Shown in pieces: positions 36,752 to 47,870 of a stretch of DNA of 64,000 nucleotides. A model generated the notes under the pieces. The model was given only the letters and a program-made list of their open reading frames with translations. It was not told the origin of the DNA and ran no database searches. The DNA lies in NCBI GenBank assembly GCA_029817715.1, contig JARUPY010000606.1:1302001-1366000 (forward strand), given 5' to 3'. Positions within the stretch are counted from its first letter, which is position 1; each line of letters begins with the position of its first letter. Origin of the DNA: Melastoma dodecandrum (Eukaryota; Streptophyta; Magnoliopsida; Myrtales; Melastomataceae). Position numbers and translations under genes: made by a program.

Positions 36752-36772
36752 ATGGCGACTACGCTGGGGAAA
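36752..36772 (+). other. Primer-binding-site-like sequence of Ogre/Tat type
   Basis: TGGCGACTACGCTGGGG at about 36754 closely resembles the TGGCGACTCCACTGGGG-type site used by Ogre/Tat elements (reported as tRNA-Arg primed). Upstream sequence from about 36000 could be the matching LTR, but no second copy lies in the window. Confidence 0.4.
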
Positions 36773-37342
36773 CTGCGTGTGCGGCTTCCTACTGAAAACG
36801 TTTACACTCAATCCACGTGCGAAAGAGAGTTTGACTTGTTTACGCATGAAATGGTTTGTTTTGTGCCCTTTGTTTGCTTTTGTTTGTCCCTGGTTACTGC
36901 TTTAATATGCATGCTTAGGTAAGTCAATTTATGGGGTCACCGAACGGCACAGTCTCTCCGCTTTTTTCGGCTAGTATGCTATAGACCGATGCGCACCTCC
37001 ATTTATCCAATAGAGGTCTTAGAAACCTCTTTTGGGTCTTGAATTGTATGCTCATTACATGTAGCAGACACCAATGTGCTTATAATTGTTCCTAAGCTTC
37101 TGCTACATGCCTAAGGACAAATGTCAGGTATGCTTTGTATGTGATAAAATGTAACATTAAGTCTATTGTTTTGCAACGGTTTGGGTTTGTTACAGGGTTT
37201 TCCGGGGTTTTTTTTTCCTCCCAACCTTACCTTACTTTTATGGTGTGTTTGGTTTAAGTATTCGGGGAAGGAATGAAATCGACTAGTAATCCTATTCAAT
37301 TTCCTTTTCTTATCCCTTTTTATTCCATTCCTTTTTTTCATT

Positions 37343-38597
37343 TGATCGCTAAATTCACACATCGCAAGTATACATATCGCAACAAGTAATATAAAAATGA
37401 GTGAGTTATCGTTCCCACGAGGATAGCAAATAGAAAATTTTAGCATACACAATCACAATTCTTATGTAGTCAAGCCAATAAGAGAAATCGGTTTAAAACT
37501 TTAAAAACTAATCTAATGAAAAGCAAAAATCAAAGTAAAGAAATTGGAATTCAATCAGTCAGAAAAGCTTAGGATCATGTATCCCCTCCTTGGTTTATTA
37601 AATCCCTTCACTCGCTTATCCCAAATTCATACTAATTATGTTTACTAACCGAATTCTCATGTCCCTAAGTACCTCTCCCGAGTTTACAAAGGACTATTCC
37701 AAACCATATAAAACCTATATCCCTATAGTGATTTATGAAGGCAAGAAATGCATTAAGAATCAATCCTTTAATGGTTGCCAAGAAGTATATCTCCCGATAC
37801 TACTTATTAGCTAATTCCCTCCCGCGATATTAACCAAAGCTATTTCGTTCTTGTTTTCTCCTAAAATTCATCTCCCGAGTTTAAATTAGGATAACAAATC
37901 GATACAATTCATTAATCAGATAAATTGAATGCATTAAGATCAAACGAAATAAATAAATATCCAAAGCACGAATTTGTTCTAAAACGAGTTCGGGAAATTC
38001 AACTACGCAATTCGGTTCAACATAACCCTAGCAAAGGAAATTTAGCCAAGCATCGCTTTCGGAACACAAATCAAAGAAAAAAAAGCATTATAAATGATGG
38101 TCTAACTCCCTTGTTCTCCTTGATGAATTTCGTCTTCCCCCCTAGCAAGGGGGAAATAAAGCAATTTTACAAAGCCTAAAAATAAAACCTATAAAATCTA
38201 AGAAAATCTAAAATAAAATCTGGAATAAAATCTTTTTTTTCCTTTTCGTGCAGCTGCACGACTTTCTGGTGCAACTGCACCAAGTCTCTGTCTAACTTCT
38301 GACCACATTATGCAGCTGCAACACCTTCCAGTGTAGCTGCACCAAGTTTCGGTGATAATCCGCGTCCTTCCTTCCCTCTTGTCGTGCAGCGGCACCAATT
38401 TCCTTTGCAGCTACACGGAGTCTCTTTATATATGCCCAAATCTTATTGTTTCCACTTTTTCCCCAAAATAAGCCCAAAATTCGACAATAATGTGCAATAT
38501 GAAGAAATATTATGCAATGAACGCAATAAATCATAAATCTGACATAATCTAGTATGAAATTGATCTAAATAACTTTTACTTTCATAGAGTTATCACA
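37343..38597 (-). mobile_element. LTR-like block, possibly Athila/Tat type
   Basis: On the minus strand a motif of the type CAAGTTTGGGGGTGTGATAACTC (38590-38622), common just before the 3' LTR of Athila-like elements, precedes about 1.25 kb that ends with 'atcctcgtgggaacgataactc' and tgtgaatttagcgatca at 37343. The + strand sequence begins TGATCGCT and ends GTTATCA. No target duplication was seen, so the boundaries are approximate. Confidence 0.4.
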
Positions 38598-39570
38598 CCC
38601 CCAAACTTGAATTTTTGCTAGTCACATGCAAAATAAGAAAAATAATATTCAAAAAACACTCCTTAGCAAACCCAGGTCACTCAAATGTGGAAACACCTCT
38701 TTGAGCATTCTCTGAAATGGTAGCATCCTTCTCATTAAGTTAGATTACATTCACCACCCAGTAGGCTTATTCAACATTTTCAAAACACAACATTTTCATC
38801 CCAGCAAGTTGAGCACTTAACATTAACAAGCATACCCTCCAAATAGCTCATATCAACCAGTAACTTGCAAAGATCGCCACAAACATCTCCATCCACCCAT
38901 CAAAGGTTTTCCGACTTTTTACAACCACATTACTTCTTTTTTTTTTCAGGTTGCACGACTCTAAATGTATCATCTAATTCCGGCAAAAGCTCATGTAACG
39001 GGCTCTCGATCAAGGCATTAAGTGATAAGGCACCCCTCGAATCAATCACTCAAGCTAGCACGAAAGCTCACACCACAAGCACATATTCAAGCAATATCTT
39101 CTCTTTTTTTTCATTCTTTTCTTTTAACACCTGAATAGTTGTACTCAGAGACTTGGCTACCTCTTTTTCTATTTTTCTTTTTTTTTTCCTTTTCAGCACA
39201 TACACCAAAGACTTTGTTTCAAGAGATATTTGAAGCTACTCTACTAGTCACTAGTCACCATGCATTCTAACCAGATATAACATGTTGCCGCTAAGTACGC
39301 TTCCTGCTGGATGATCTTTTCAAGATTCGACAAAACCTTTTTGCACATTAGGCAAAGAGTTTCATCTTTCCACATGTTAAGAATGCAAACCTTAAGCTCA
39401 TCATCGAATAAAGATATTCCACATAGATTCCACCCTAACTAGATACCACTCTCAGACACCACCGAATTACTATGCTTCCTCGACTATCTTTGGTACAGCT
39501 GCACAAACTTTTGGTGCCACTCCACAAAGTTTCAGTGTTTTTTATTTCTCCGCGGTGCAGCTGTACAAAC
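38240..39570. repeat. Dispersed GCAGCTGCAC motif cluster
   Basis: Variants of gcagctgcac followed by 'caagtttc/tctggtg' recur at about 38251, 38270, 38312, 38332, 38385 and 38407, and again near 39496, 39518 and 39557. The core GCAGCTGC is palindromic. Spacing is irregular, so this is not a simple satellite. Confidence 0.5.
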
Positions 39571-41925
39571 GATTTTTTTATAAAGGCGTCTCTCGGTGGT
39601 GCATTTAACGATACGGCTTTTAAGGAATTTTTGAGAGTCGGTAGGTAGGATTGAGGAGGACTCGGAAGAGAAGTCAGAAAAGGTCCATGAGGGTCATGGA
39701 CACTGGGAATCCAAAGATCGAAAAGATCGGCACGGATTCAGTAAAGGGGTGAAGGAAGTCGTCCCTGGGGGGGATGAGGAATCGCATGTATATCAAGCCG
39801 TGAAGAGAGAGAAGCGCCCAAGCCTTCGACCGTAAAGGAAGATGAGCACTCCTGGTGCGGGGGAGGGCACTACTAGGCGGAGATAAGGGGAATAGTTAGA
39901 ACAAAGGAGGACGGCTTGAGGGACATAGAAACAATTGGATAGAGCAAATAAAAGACACTAAGTATGGGAGTGAGGATACGAGAGTAGGTATGATATGGAC
40001 CAAATCACTAAATCCAAGGTTCGGATCCGATCATAATAAGGCCAGAAAACTGGTGAAGGAGAGATGACTAGCTCGGATGCTTCACGAGGCAAGTAAATGA
40101 GTGGATCGAGATTTATTAATGGGGGAGGGTGAAATCACTCCAAGGAGGACGAGCGGAGGCATGGCCATTTCAAGAAATGGATTGGCTCAAGAGGGCTATG
40201 TGAGATAAGGTCGCCAATGAGAATAGCCGAAGAAAGGGCGTACATCCCATGGGCTCCATCTCTAGAACAATAAAAGGACGGGATGAGAAGCGCTCCGTGA
40301 TCCTTAACTCTGAACCGGTGAAAACGGTAAGAGGGCCAAGCGATGAAGGAAAGGTCGGATAGATAAGAGCGAGCCAAGGGGGAGTGGAAGGCCCGAAGGT
40401 AGGCCTTTGCAAGGTCCAGAGGGAAGGGAAAATGGAGGTTTTGACCTTGTCAATGAACCCCCTACCCCAAAATATTACCGGGTGCAACTTGTACCAAGTA
40501 TTATCGGGGAGGGATGCTTGGACGGGGAGCAGCCACATGTCCCCGATGGGTCTTAACTCAATTAAAATAAAAGGAAAAAGGATGAGACAAAAAAGGGGGA
40601 ATCGAAGGAAGGAGGCACTCCCATTCGGACCTTCCCCATTTCCATCTCACTTTCTCTTGGGACGCACAGAGTAGAAGGACGGGAAAGATGAAGGAGCATG
40701 GGTCGGTCCGAGGCATGCGGAGAGGAAGGTCGCACCGAATTGGAAACACAAGAAGGTTGCTTACTTGCAGTTCAAGTCACTGATAAGGTGCATCCAGTTT
40801 CCCTATACCCTCTATGTGCACTCGTCAACGAGTTTTACTTAAGGGAAGGATTGCATTGTGTGGCATGATCATGGCGGGAAACGTGTGAAATGAGAAGAAA
40901 GGTGTGATCTTGGACGAACAAGGGACGGATTGTTCCGCATGACCTAAGTGTGACCTTGAAATGATGCGTGTGCGTGCTAAATGAAATAATGGGACTAACT
41001 AAAGCACGGATCAAAGAAAAAGTTGGGATCTTGTAACGTTGGGAGTCGGATCATTACTAGGAGCCCAAGTAGAGAGTAAAAGGGATAACCCTTATGAGAA
41101 TCTAAGTGAAATAAAGGAACTTAGAAATGGGGTCTTTGGCGGTGCGTCGCGTCTTGGTGGGATAACAGGACCAAAGAGGACGCGGATAAGGGAAAAAGGT
41201 GATACCTTAGCATATGCTTTCCAAGCAAATAAGAGAATCATATGCCAAATGCAAAAAAAGTTCTGGAGGGAATGATCCGAGCGTTGCAGCGATTGTGCAA
41301 CAGTCCGGGATAGAATTTCGCCCTTTATAGTCTTTCGTTGTCTTTGGTCGCCGCCGCGATCGACGTACCTCGTGTTGTGAGAAATCGAAGCTCGAATTAA
41401 TGGAGATAATTAAATGACGAGAGGTTCAATCGTTTAGAAAATTTGCCAATTAGGGGAGCAAGCAAAGACGGTAATGAAATACAACATAGATAAAAAAAAA
41501 GTATACACTAGAATGAAGTTAACTCGGTGGTAATAAAATGAATTAAATGCAATCCATACAACACCAATCCCTACCTTCAAAAGAAACATGAAATCGAAGC
41601 TGGTACAATAGAAGGATTCAATTTGGAAGGAGTAGCTGGTTTCAACGGCCAGTTTAATCAAACATTCCATGATACTATTATAATAATAAGGATTTTGTTA
41701 ACGAATACACTTATGGCACCCATTAAGACTTAATTAATGTGTTTTAAATTTAGTGATTTAGCATTTAATGTGCTTCTTAAGTTGTATTTTTTGCATTTAT
41801 TGTGCTTCGTAAGTGGTGTTTTTTCTTGTTGTATAATATCTTAAAATTATAAAATTACATTTTGTGGTATCAATAATTAATTAATTTTTTTTACTTTTTA
41901 TATCTCTTAAGGCACTCCTTAACAA
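38598..41925. other. Repeat-derived, no gene seen; purine-rich at 39.6-41.3 kb
   Basis: No recognisable protein. From about 39620 to 41280 the plus strand is strongly purine-rich with many GGA/GAAG runs and mostly short frames. It may be an old element interior. Confidence 0.4.
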
Positions 41926-41950
41926 ATAATAATAATAATAATAATAATAA
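41926..41950 (+). repeat. (AAT)n microsatellite abutting the MULE
   Basis: About eight AAT units end exactly at the left terminus of the Mutator-like element. Confidence 0.85.
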
Positions 41951-42240
41951 GGTAAAATATACGATTGTGTCCCTAACTTTGCTCAAACTTTCTGTTTTGT
42001 CAACTTCTTATTTTCTTATTTGATTGTATCATTAACTTCATCTTTTACCTTTTTTTTATTGCAATGTCGAACGTCATTAGTGAAGATGGTGAGGTAGCAT
42101 AGGCGTCCTAGTTATCATTCTCCGTTGGATGTCAGCCTGGAATATACTACACATCAGCAAAATTGACGAATTAAGTGAGGTTTTCTTCTCTAAATACCTA
42201 TTTTGCATTTTGTTGCCCTAATTCTTTCCCTCCCCCTCCC
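41951..42240 (+). repeat. Left terminal inverted repeat of the MULE
   Basis: Begins ggtaaaatatacgattgtgt. It pairs with 46855-47121 read in reverse, including the inner block ggaatatactacacatcagc near 42140. Confidence 0.85.
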
Positions 42241-42500
42241 GACCCCCCAAATACCCATTTTGCCTTATGGAGAAGACGACTTCCTGGAGACTCATGGGGT
42301 TTGAGGTCGACTGAAGGCAACTTCCTGGAGACTCCTAAGGTCTGAGTAGCCAGGGAAGACTAAAGAGACTACGGGAAGGATCATCATGAGGCACGCCCTT
42401 GGAAGTAGGTTTTTAGGCAAAGCTAAGGTAAGTTATTTTAGTCTTCTATGCATTGTTTTTAGTTGTTTATTGTAGGTAGGCTATAGTTGAAGTTAATTTT

Positions 42501-43245
42501 TGATGCGGGGTCGGCGAAGAATAGATTATTCCAATACCGAAAGGGAAGGGGGACGTCACTAAAGGTGCGGAATGGAGTGACGTAGGGTATGGACGGAAAG
42601 TTGTGTATGGGTGTGCGGCTGGAACGATGAAAGAGGAAGAGTTGAGATCAATCTCCACGAATACAGATTCACCACTCGATAGACTCGTTTGACCGTGGAT
42701 ACAGAGACACCACCACGAACAAGACGAGGACGAGGCACAACGGGAAGGATACAGATACACCACCACCGGTTGAACGCTTTACTCAATCTGCACTTGGAAT
42801 CCACCAAATGAAGAACGAGGTTGAAGGAGAATCCACTCACTTCGGATAGAAAGACAAAGTCTTACAAATGGTTTATAATCTGATCAAAAGTTGTTCAAAT
42901 GCTTACAAGGGCGCCCATTATATAAAGATCACCAGAACAAGTACATAAATGCAAGATAATAAACTTAGATAAGATGCATGCAAGGCTAGATTCATGGACG
43001 AACCATAAATGGCTTATTGGAAATGCAGCAAACATAAATGCTAATGCATAACTAGAAAATGATGAATGATCTGGAAACTGGAGTTGATTCTGCTTCGACG
43101 GCTTCCTTTGACGGCTTGCTTTCGATGCGTCTGTACTTCGATGGTGACTTGCGTCGACGGACCCTTACTTCGACATTGTGTAAGTTAGTTGATGATGAGC
43201 AAGTTGACAACTCTAATCGATAGTACGTCGATGGTCCTTGTATCA
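42501..43245 (-). repeat. Solo LTR of gypsy family A, nested in the MULE
   Basis: 745 bp; on the minus strand it begins TGATACAAGGACC and ends CCCGCATCA. It is flanked by an exact 5-bp target duplication, atttt, at 42496-42500 and 43246-43250. It is homologous to the LTRs at 12857-13571 and 15294-15636. There is no internal region, so it is a product of LTR-LTR recombination. It sits just upstream of the transposase remnant. Confidence 0.93.
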
Positions 43246-45830
43246 ATTTTATTAATTTCAGATATGACGAAGCGGATTAATTTGAACTTATATGTTGGTG
43301 AGAGGTTGTTTTCTAGTTTAACTTCGTAAAATGGTGGTAGGGCAGTGAAGTTTGGGGATGTTGACACTGATTTACTAGGCTATTTCACTTCGGTTGCACT
43401 AGCCATGGATTCTGGTCTGATTAGGGTGTACAAAATGTGGTATGGCCATCTGGGGCACAGTTTGTCGATGTTGCGGAACATTGTCGAGAATCTGATGTAA
43501 TGAAAATAGTAAATGAATGTGATGAAGGTGGGAAAGTGGACATATGTTGTGAAGGTGAGGAAGGGAGTGTAAGTGATTTTGATGTTGATTCTCGTTGTAA
43601 TGACGAGTTTGAGGAAGACGATTCTAATGAGGAAGATGAGCTTATGGATGAGGTTAGGCCGAATTAGATGAATTGGATGAAGATAAGGAGGAAGGTAGGG
43701 CTAATAAAGATCTTAACAAGGAAGAGGAGCACGTGGATGATGTTAGGACATGGTAGGAATTGGAGGAGGTGGAGAAGGAAGTTAGGGCTGATGTTGATGA
43801 TACTGCTGAAGAAAGGGCTGAGGTTGAGTCAAAGTACAAGAAAAGTGAGGAAGAAATATGAGACGATAATGGTGATTCAACCTTAGGAGAAAGAAAAACG
43901 TAGTGGGGCCATGAATTTAGTGAGTACAACCCCAACTGTGATCCCAAAAGTATAGTATGAAAGGCTTGTTTGTGCTTTGAAACACCTAGGCAACTGCATA
44001 CAGCTATACAAAAGTATGTTATTGCTAATGGGTTTAATCTGAGGTGGAAAAGAAGTACATAAAATAGACAGGAAACTATTTGTGTGAAAAGGTGTCCGTG
44101 GAGGTTATACGACTCTTGGATGCGTAAGGAAAACACGTATGTCGTCAGATATGTATTGAATGAGCATAAGTGTAGTCGGAGTTTGAATAACCGTTAAGCA
44201 ACAACCAAGTGTGATACAAGGACCATCGACGCACCATCGACTAGAGCTGTCAGTTGGAATCATCTATTACTTGTCGTCCCCGTATCAAAGTGGTTGGCAT
44301 CTAACTTCATGGAAGGGATTATTCGTAGGTCTAGTGTAATAGCCCAGGATATTAACAGGAAATTATGGAGAAGCATAACCTACATATCCCATTGATGACG
44401 ACATATAAAGCAAGTTGGTTGGCCGAAAAGTTGATAAATGGTACAATAGAGGATCATTTTAAGGATCTCCGCCCGTATATCGTTGCTTTGAATTTGAAAT
44501 ATCCAACTTCAACTTTCGAATTGTATTTTGATTTGACTTTATCAACTAGGATGTATACAACTTTCACGAGATTGTTTATTTGCTTTGATGCATTGCGAAC
44601 TAGTTTTTTAGAGGGTTTTAGACCTGTCATTAGGTTTGATGGCACATTTATAAAGCACAAATGTGGTGGGATTCTGTTAAGTATTGTTGGACATGATGAG
44701 AATGAATGAATGTTTCCTATTGCTTGGGTTGTTGTAGAAAGTGAAACTATGAATCCTGGACCTAGTTTTTAGAGTTGTTATTCAGGTTACAGATGGACTT
44801 TCATAAGCGACCAGCAAAAGGTGTGTTGTGATAGTTCAATTTCTATCTTTCATTCTTTATATTTTCAAGGCTGACTTGTCCATTTTGTAACTCAACAGAG
44901 ACTCCTCAATGCCATAGCCAATCTCACACCAAAAGCAAAACACAGGAATTGTGTTATGCACATATACCAAAACTGAAAGGTTAAGCACATGAGATTATTC
45001 CTAAAAAGCTGTGTCTACAAGACTGTGAAAAGCACCAATCGTACTGATTATGCAATTGGCGGATTTTACTACTAAATCTTGTAGCCGCCACTTCTAGGAT
45101 TTGTATTGTGTGCCATGCCGACATGTCATAGCCTATGTATATTACATGAAAAGGGCTATTGAAGATTATGTTGATCTGTGTTTTAAGATACATACATTTA
45201 GAAAGGCATATGGCCATATATTTGAGCCATTAGAAGGAGTTAAAGTTCTGGCTAAAGGAAAACTTGGAACCAATCAAACCACCTCCCTACAAAAAGCTCC
45301 CCGGAAGGCCCAAAAAGCACAAGAGAGTGGGCAAAAATGAAGAACTAAAGAACTCATCACAGTCACTTGGAGCTTCAAAGCATTTTAAAAGAGGTGTTGG
45401 TATGAAATGTTCTTCATGTGGTGTTTTTTGCTATAACAAAAGGACTTACAAGGGTGAAGGTTCTTCACAGCCGAATGCTCAACAATCTCAACACATGGGT
45501 ATTACTTTGTTATATCTTGTCATTGAACACTTATTACATGCATTTAACGTATATTTTTTCAGTTTGAGGCATTATAATACACATCCCATGCAAAGTATGT
45601 GGACAACAAGGTCATAACAGGAGGACTTACAAAAGAAGGGGCAACTTATAGAAGGAACATCTCATATTACAGAGGGAGAAGACGGCCAACCTATTTTGCC
45701 TCCACAGTGAAGGCCAAAACAAATGACCTAGAAATGAAGGGGACAAATAACAAGGAGGATGGCATAGAAGCAGGGTGGCATAGGAGGAGGATGGCATAAG
45801 AGCAGACTGGCTAAAGTTGAAGTCTCACTT
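43246..45830 (+). pseudogene. MuDR-type transposase remnant
   Basis: Pieces in order: an N-terminal region like the PB1-type domain of plant MULEs (about 43262-43500), an acidic linker (43550-43860), the transposase core (44365-44709: FICFDALRTSFLEGFRPVI, then RFDGTFIKHKCGGILLSIVG), a SWIM-type zinc finger (YCVPCRHVIAYVYYM, about 45104-45160) and a Pro/Lys-rich knuckle region (PPPYKKLPGRPKKHKR, 45270-45320; CSSCG, 45412). Frameshifts and stops separate the parts and the DDE core is incomplete, so it should be inactive. Confidence 0.85.
44212..44287 (+). repeat. 76-bp miniature LTR of family A with target duplication
   Basis: Begins TGATACAAGGACCATCGACG and ends CCCCGTATCA, the terminal sequences of the 745-bp solo LTR, with the middle missing. 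Perfect 5-bp duplication aagtg at 44207-44211 and 44288-44292. It sits inside the transposase remnant. Confidence 0.88.
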
Positions 45831-46369
45831 TTTTAGGCATTGGAGTAGTTAAAGAAAATGTTTTGTTGGATGTTCTGAAAAATTTGTAATATGTTCTGGG
45901 ACTACAAAAATTATAGAATAGGAAACTCATAACCATTTCTAGGATGGTTGTACTTAATTCCAACAGAAATTTGATGGCTCTTCTATTATGGGAAGCTTAA
46001 TATCAGCTCATTTTGATTTCTCAAATTCATTCCCAAGTCCATAGCAACAGTTCCCATATTTATTACATCTTTAATAGTCATTCCAAGTTCCCAACAGTTC
46101 TCGTACCATTCCATAATTTCATAATCATAACATTCTAGAAATCCACAATCATTACATTCCATCTGCTTCCTAACTTCGTAGTGCAACATAAGTGTACGAC
46201 ATAAACCCCGTCAATGAAACTACCAAACTTCGCAAAAAAATAAAATAAAACAATTCATCCTTCTTATACTTCATCCTCTGCTGTGTGCTTCATGTTCATT
46301 TAATTTCACCTTCTTGTACTTTTCAATCTTTCCTTCTAGCTTGTTAACCTGATCTTCTTTAATACTTGT

Positions 46370-46733
46370 TATGTAGCACATCAATCTTGTCTTCTAAAAC
46401 TTTTTTCGACTCCACGAGCTGCATTATTACTTCCTTTTGTCTATCTGGGAAGTCCTCATCAACCACTCAAAATAACCATAGTCATCCTCCTAATACAACA
46501 CATAATTCTTCATCGAAATTGTACACGGCTCAACCAGTTCAAATATAAAACATGAATGCAAACACTACCTTTGAGGAGGAACACCGAAATAATCGACGAC
46601 TTGGGTTCCTTTTACTCCATGATGTGTACACAACAACCCTCCTGTCGTGATTACAAACTCGCCCGCCAACACTCGAGCTCGAAACAACATACCCAAAGGA
46701 GACTTCATTGCATCCGCCTTCACTCATTCTCAA
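46370..46733 (-). pseudogene. GRF-type zinc finger protein remnant within the MULE
   Basis: The minus strand encodes VCNHDRRVVVYTSWSKRNPSRRLFRC, split here as VCNHDRRVVVYTSW and KRNPSRRLFRC, matching the GRF zinc-finger pattern of small plant proteins. After a gap and a frameshift, a second piece gives YGYFEW and then DEDFPDRQKEV in another frame, the usual follow-on of that family. It is antisense to the transposase. Broken; no function expected. Confidence 0.65.
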
Positions 46734-46854
46734 TTTTAGGGAGATGTGACTTACCTTCTATTATGGATCTTGGGTTCTTCGTTTTGCATATGCAAGGGAA
46801 TACAATTACTCTCTTCACCAGATGGTCCCAGCTGACATTGGAGTTCTTGTGATT

Positions 46855-47121
46855 TGGGGACAGTAGGCAAAATGGGTATTTGGTGAAGAAAACCCCTCTT
46901 AATTCGTCCAGATTGCTGATGTGCAATATATTCCAAGCTAGCATCCAGCAGAGAATGACATGATGCTGTTTACACCACTTCACCATTTTCGCTAACGTCG
47001 TTTGACATTGGCCGTAAAAAAGGTAAAATATGAAAGTTAATGACACAATCGTATATGAAAATAAGAAGTTGACAAAATAAAAAATTTAACCAAAGTTAGG
47101 GACACAATCGTATATTTTACC
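46855..47121 (-). repeat. Right terminal inverted repeat of the MULE
   Basis: Inverse counterpart of 41951-42240, ending gtatattttacc at 47121. Confidence 0.85.
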
Positions 47122-47870
47122 TAGGCTGTGGTAGATGGGAGATGCCCTGAAATATGCAAAATATGCCAAAGGGCACATCACACCCCCACACCCACCGATT
47201 TGTATCACCCAAATTCTTACACAATCTATATATTACAATATACAACATTTACCATAGTTTGTTTAGAGGGGGGGGGGGGGGGGGGGGTTCACACTTGTAA
47301 GAAATGTCAGCCCATAAAAACTCATTCATCCCTACTAATAAATAAGCATGAATAAGATTGACCCATTTCTCGCGTTTTGGACGGACAGCAATACAAGACA
47401 GTTGGGATGATGGGGACACCGAATCACAAATGACCAAATGAAAGTAACCATTTGCCAACAAACATTAACCTAGAAAACAACAAATAGTATCTCAAGTATG
47501 AATCGCATATGATTTACAATTAACTGCAAATCATTATTCATTTGGGTTGTGTGGGGGTTGTCTGTCATATTTTTTTCTTAAATCATTCACAAAAAAATAA
47601 AGAATACTGTAGAGGGGGGGGGGGGGGATGGTGAGCTGTGTGTGTCCGAGTGGCTTTCCAGCCTGGCACCATAACTCTGTTTTGCGTGGTAAAATATTAT
47701 TAGACTATCGTCCTTCTCCCCCCCAGCCCCTTCAGCTGATATAAAAGAAAATTCGGAAAACAACACAAAAAAATAACATGAAGTAAATCTCATCCGTCGA
47801 TCAAACTGATTCCGAGATTCAGGATAGTCAGAGGGTCCGGTCAGACTCCGTCTACAACTCCCCCATCTCT
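47122..47870. promoter_or_regulatory. Upstream region of the fatty acid 2-hydroxylase gene, with two G homopolymers
   Basis: Lies between the MULE and the transcribed leader of the hydroxylase gene. A run of about 20 G at 47268-47287 and about 14 G at 47614-47627 stand out. No gene is seen. Confidence 0.5.

Larger units (their letters stand above)
41951..47121 (+). mobile_element. Mutator-like DNA transposon (MULE) with long terminal inverted repeats
   Basis: The left end GGTAAAATATACGATTGTG (41951) is matched in inverse orientation by the right end (47103-47121). Similarity continues inward for about 250-290 bases on each side, as in Mutator elements. The interior carries a decayed MuDR-type transposase on the plus strand and a GRF-type zinc finger remnant on the minus strand. 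The expected 9-bp target duplication was not found; the left flank is an AAT repeat that may have changed since insertion. Two LTR remnants inserted later, at 42501-43245 and 44212-44287. Confidence 0.88.
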
